Below, piece after piece: positions 59,859 to 64,000 of a DNA stretch of 64,000 nucleotides. The position numbers were made by a program, and so were the translations under genes. The DNA comes from Capsicum annuum (taxonomy: Eukaryota > Streptophyta > Magnoliopsida > Solanales > Solanaceae): contig NC_061114.1 of the NCBI RefSeq assembly GCF_002878395.1, forward strand, positions 169,933,844 through 169,997,843. Reading direction: 5' to 3'. The notes under the pieces are model-generated. The model worked only from the letters and a program-made list of their open reading frames with translations, was not told the origin of the DNA and did not search any database. Position 1 is the stretch's first letter. Each line of letters opens with the position of its first letter.

Positions 59859-61730
59859 AGCTTTTGCTTGTCCTCAAGCAACCCTACCTCTTACCATGAG
59901 ACAATAATTATCTATGCTCGAATTTGCATGCCTTAAAGGTCACAATGACTTTGATCTTAGTCATCACTAGAAGTAGCATATTACACATGTGCTATGCTAT
60001 TTTCACTACACCCCTCATCATAAGATGTAATATCTAAGGATGCATGACACTTCAAAGATAAACTAAGAAACAATAACCAATACTCTAGAAGTGACTCACT
60101 TTTGACTAAAATCAAGCTATACACCACTTGCCGCATTGCTCGGGAGGTGACAAAATCATCCACATAAACTTGTTTCACATGCTAACCTTACAAGAAATAA
60201 AATTCCACACACCAAGCTACCAAATATGCAACAAGAAATTTTAAGTGTGAAAACTCTCTTCCTCATAAAATAAATCTCTATGTAACAAGTGTCATACTAT
60301 AAGATTTCCCCTATTTTCAATTGCCATTACAAAGAAAGTAAATGGTCAAATATATCAAAGGACTTTCTAAGCTTTTAACGTAGGTTTGGTCTATGATAAG
60401 ATATCATTTGGGATAACATAGATACGCCCTTTCTTGAACAACTACATCAAACTTTTTAATTCTCCTTTTTGATTATGGGCCACTCCTATTTGTTTTCTCT
60501 CTTTTCTCATGCCTATTTTTAGATTCCATTGTTCACCACTTTCCTTTCATTTCTTTTTCTTGAAAATTTTGTGCAATTACTTTCTTTGTCGGACCCTTTT
60601 TTTTCTATTCATTTGTTTTCAATGCTAAGACACATTAGATATTTCACTAACACTTCGTAGCTCTAAATTTACTTCCATCAATCTTTACCACCCCTAACTT
60701 AGGATTTTAGCCTCAAGTTGCCTTTTAAAGTTCAAGGAGGGTATAGTTTAAAAGAGGGATAAAACAAATAGTTCACTATTTGTAATGCGTTTTCCAAAGA
60801 AAGGTCCGAAGGCTCAAAGTGGGTAACTAGGGAGTAACTTTATGCACATGTAGGATTTTAGGCTAGAGTGGGTTCTGAAGTCACAAAGATGGCCTAAGAT
60901 CATTTCTCCAATCAACTACAATCAAAATTAGCTTTGAAAGACTAATGAGACAAGTTATATATAACACAAGTATAAAAGAGATGAATGCAAAAAGCTCACC
61001 GCACATGGAATGCAAAATTCTCCATGGAAGCTCAAATGTCCCGCCCTATGTAGACAAAATTGGAGTATTTATCATTATTTACAAGTCAAAAACTTATAGA
61101 GTCACAAAAAAAGAATTTTTTTTTACAACTTTGCTTACGTCCATGCCCTTGATTTTTCAAAAATTTTGGAAAGAGGAGGTTGTTTATTTTGAATTTGCAC
61201 CATGTTCAATTTGCTAACCCATGGCTACAACCGAAACCCTGGTTTCACATTTTCGCTTAAAATGGGCAAACCTACCATATGGCTATGCAGACTTCTTCAA
61301 TGGTGTACAAAGTGACCTCAAATTTACAATTTACAATGCCAAAGGTACTCAGACTTCCCTTACACTCATGTCTCAAAAACCAAGCATAACGCTTTACCCT
61401 TAAGAATGTTGTCACTCAATCTATCATAGGGCAAAGTTAGTCATGCATCACTAAATCAAAATGAAACTAAAGTAAAAATAAAAACTAAAACTTAAAAACT
61501 GTAAGATAATCCATAGAAACGTGGGCACCATCAGAGTGCCTAAATATAGCATCTCAAAACAAAATAAAAACAACATCGAGATATCTTCCCAAAACAATAG
61601 AAAAAGAATTATCTAGCAACACATCATCAAAATAATACAAATCCGGGGGCACCCCCAACTAAAAAAAAATGTTATGTCTTTATTGTGTGTACAATAATTC
61701 AAGAGTAAGAGGGGTCTCCATGAATCTATA
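59859..61730 (-). other. 3' non-coding interior of element M
   Basis: No pol or other domain on either strand. A few loose direct repeats and A/T runs. Two overlapping plus frames (60945-61217, 61221-61403) are unsupported. Confidence 0.5.
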
Positions 61731-62965
61731 TCAAGAGCTGCTCTCTCCGGCTGACTCTGCACCATCACCATCAGCATCATCGGCAATGGACCAATAAGTA
61801 AGGTCCTTGTCCTTACTATCCATCCTAGGTGAAGGTAGTCAATGGTTGGACTTGAGAACCTTTAAGATGCCCTTCACCCCCTTCCGCAGCTTCTAGAAGA
61901 ATTTATCTCACTTCTTCTCTCTCTTTACCATTTTCTCATATGAATCCCTTAGGTCCCTATGTGACGCAACTAAGAATGAATAATATCTCTCTAAATTAGT
62001 GATAGTGGCTCTCTACTCTTCTGCTACTCCTTGTATTTATCATAGTCTGACTGAGCTACATATGAGTGATGAGCGGTGGATGGCTCTCCTAGTACTTTAT
62101 GTCTCTAACCAACCACATCTGACCTGATATTTCATCCAATGGGTTAACTGATGAAGGTTTACAAGAGTTTGTGTCCTCTTGTGTCGATTTGTCAGAGTCC
62201 TCCTTCCTATATTTGCTCTGAACCTTGAACTTGAGTAGGAAGATGAGGGGACCTAGGAGTACCAAGGTATCTATAGAATATTCCTCCATCTATGCCCTCC
62301 ACATAGCTTTGTAATAAGGGAGGAGAGGAGAAGACGTATACCTCCATGATTTCTGAAGTACCTCCACTCTGAGTGCATAATCTCACCCACATTCAGGGCA
62401 ATGCTAGAGAGAAGACAAGTCACCATCCGAGCTCACAAGTCTATAACAATGGTCATGTGAGTGCATGGTGATACTCGACTACAGATGATATTCAGCCAAA
62501 GCCTGGCTGTCTCTCTCTTAGTAGTGGCCCAGGTAACCTATTTGTTAGGACCTGAAATATTTGCCATCCAGGTCCCTGAATATAATAATTTTGCATGGAA
62601 CTCCTCCATGTCAGCATTTGGGAGTCCATACACCTCATTGACCCACTCTGTCCCAAAGTTCACTTGCTTTCCACTAATAGTCGTCACAGGGTTTGTGAAA
62701 AAAGTTATGCTTAGGTTAGTGTAGAACTCCCATACCCACTGCTCATTTCCATAAAAAGGTTCTGGGGAAAAACACTTCCACTCGATTTTAATAAGTCTAG
62801 CATGGAATCCTGGGAGCTTTTCCTCCACCTTGTCTAAGATGATACCCTTTCAGGGAGTAACTTAGTCTTGTGCAAGTCCGCATTGTAGAGATTCTGGCAT
62901 TGTGGGGCCATGAATTTGGTGTTTTTAAATTGTTCTATCTCTGAGGCTTAGAACCTCTACATAAT
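61731..62965 (-). pseudogene. Plant transposon protein (Transposase_32-like) of element M
   Basis: The first part is frame 62538-62828 plus a short upstream stretch reading KFMAPQCQNLYNADLH and LLPER. It then has LPGFHARLI, EQWVWEFYTNLS, TTISGKQVNFGTEWVNEVYGLP and ADMEEFHAKLL. This pattern (VREFYANL...V.IRGR.V.FS...IN..YGLP) is the core of the putative plant transposon protein family found inside non-autonomous Tat/Athila-like elements. Further pieces are at 62207-62392 and 62089-62289. The end is a basic segment (KLRKGVKGILKVLKSN) and an acidic tail finishing at the TGA complementary to 61731-61733. Several stops and shifts. Its biochemical role is not known to me. Confidence 0.65.
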
Positions 62966-64000
62966 TCGACTCAGTCCATCAGTAGTACTATCATACCAAA
63001 ACATGATAGATCTAACAAATAAATGCATATGGCAATGTTACAGAAGGTTTTGAGGGAAGAATTGGATGTATAGAAATTTTTGGTTTTTGCAGACACTACC
63101 TTCAGGCATGGAGATCACGTAGCATTGACCACAATCACGACATCATGATTGTGGTACCTGAGACCTTAGTCGATAGATTTTGCACACTCTTCAAAACACA
63201 ATTTTAACCCCAATTCTTTGTTTCAACTAGGCATATCAACATTATAATCAAGGAATTTAAGCCTAGAATGTGTGATTATGGCCCCAGGCTTAAAAGAATT
63301 CAAATTGAACTCATTGGGGAATTAAATTGAAAACATGGTGCACACTTCAATTCAAGCAGACATAGGCCTATATATGGATACTTAAGACTTCCCCATTAGT
63401 GTGTACACCAACTACAATAACTAACCATACAATAATCATCAACAAGCATGCATTTAGCCATGAAAACATTAACTCAGGACTTTACCTAAACTACATATTC
63501 TAAGGATGCAATTGTATTAAAATCAAGGAAGTTGAGACAACTTACCAAGTTAAAGATGCTAATGAATTGAGATAACACTTGGAGATGCAATGCAAAGCCA
63601 AAGATTTGAGAATTTGAGAGAAATTTAGAGAGAATACTTGTCGTAAATGAGAATTTGGATGGTGATTTAAACTTCTTTAATAGCGATCGTGGTGGCACAG
63701 ACCATGGTCATGGTTACTGAGACCTAACAACTGGGTCTTCTGCACTTCCTATTCAGTCCAAACTGCCAATTTCACACGTTCCTTTTTCAAATTCAATCAA
63801 AATTTTTATTAGAACCAACATTTCATGGATTATGCATGCACAAATACAAAACAAAGATCTACTCTATCATGCATAAATAAAAAGTATATGGGCCACTTTT
63901 CCTGGAGTGATGGGTTTCCTCACATTAAGAGCGTAGTTTAATGTTGTGGCACGATGCCTTCACCACTTTTTTCTATATTTCCACTTAGAATATTTGAATC
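62966..64000 (-). other. Leader side of element M up to the window edge
   Basis: Non-coding. Two GC-richer patches (63105-63170 and 63680-63725) repeat the words atgattgtggtac, gatcgtggtggcac and accatggtcatggt, similar to U3 patches of the LTRs, so the second LTR of M or a nested LTR may begin here. The frame 63486-63698 is AT-rich and unsupported. Confidence 0.35.

Larger units (their letters stand above)
22954..64000 (-). mobile_element. Tekay-like chromovirus C, minus strand, split by B, D and M and running off the window
   Basis: Pieces that belong to C: 3' LTR 22954-24038 and 31724-33027; PPT and pol 33028-35810; RT 57903-58304. Each gap is filled by an inserted element with its own ends (B 24039-31718, D 35811-57897, M from 58305). 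Coding sequence resumes in register across D, apart from the duplicated target, which shows that these pieces were one gene. Protease, gag, primer site and 5' LTR of C must lie beyond the right edge, past M. All frames carry stops, so C is dead. Confidence 0.75.
58305..64000 (-). mobile_element. Tat-like non-autonomous element M, right end outside window
   Basis: The LTR (58305-59843) starts TGATAACGG and ends CCACTCATCA, so the sense LTR begins TGATGAGTGG. It is preceded on the minus strand by AAGTTGGGGTTGT, and further inside by the complement of cttgtcctcaagcaa. This arrangement (ttgaggacaagc, then aagttgggg, then TGATGAG) marks the 3' end of Tat-group Ty3/gypsy elements. The interior has one plant-transposon-protein frame and no pol. 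It lies in the RT of C; the left flank is accat, and the other copy would be beyond the edge. Confidence 0.7.

Overview
This window looks like heterochromatic nuclear DNA of a flowering plant, most likely a member of the Solanaceae. The species cannot be fixed from sequence alone. I see no host gene, rRNA, tRNA, CRISPR array or bacterial feature. Almost every stretch can be read as an LTR retrotransposon, a solo LTR or a fragment of one. Most are Ty3/gypsy chromoviruses of the Tekay/Del type: long LTRs of about 2.1-2.7 kb, TG...CA ends, a primer-binding site matching initiator tRNA-Met, gag with a CCHC knuckle, and an integrase followed by a chromodomain. There are also one Tat-like non-autonomous element and one unclassified short-LTR non-autonomous element.

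Layout. 1-12435: an old plus-strand LTR (J) is broken by a G-family LTR remnant, which is itself hit by an E-like LTR (I), and by a complete non-autonomous minus-strand element (A, 1958-11132, TSD CTATT). 12436-18757: a plus-strand short-LTR element (H) carries a long decayed reading frame of unknown function and is interrupted by a solo LTR (G, 14341-16433). 18758-22034: an LTR fragment (N) and a minus-strand protease-RT remnant (K) are followed by non-coding retroelement sequence. From 22035 to the right edge the elements are stacked. LTR L0 is cut by LTR L, and L is cut by chromovirus C. The 3' LTR of C is cut by non-autonomous element B (24039-31718). The RT of C is cut by chromovirus D (35811-57897) and again by Tat-like element M (58305 to beyond the edge). 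The 5' LTR of D is cut by chromovirus E (43343-55995), and the gag of E is cut by solo LTR F (49697-52060). Six insertions have recognisable 5-bp target duplications.

No reading frame is intact. Stops often replace conserved Trp codons, and three of four reverse transcriptases carry D-to-N changes in the catalytic FIDD box. Both patterns fit long decay of methylated cytosines. The autonomous elements (C, D, E, K) kept pol remnants. A and B lost pol and share a non-coding core with three LTR-end/PPT-like junctions, which suggests a mobilised non-autonomous family.

The most interesting signal is a set of small inverted repeats at equivalent places in LTRs of different families. The best is a hairpin just after AAGGTATGT whose stem sequence changes while pairing is kept and whose loop stays mostly pyrimidine. 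This suggests selected RNA structure in the retroelement transcripts. All boundaries were read by eye and no alignment software was used.
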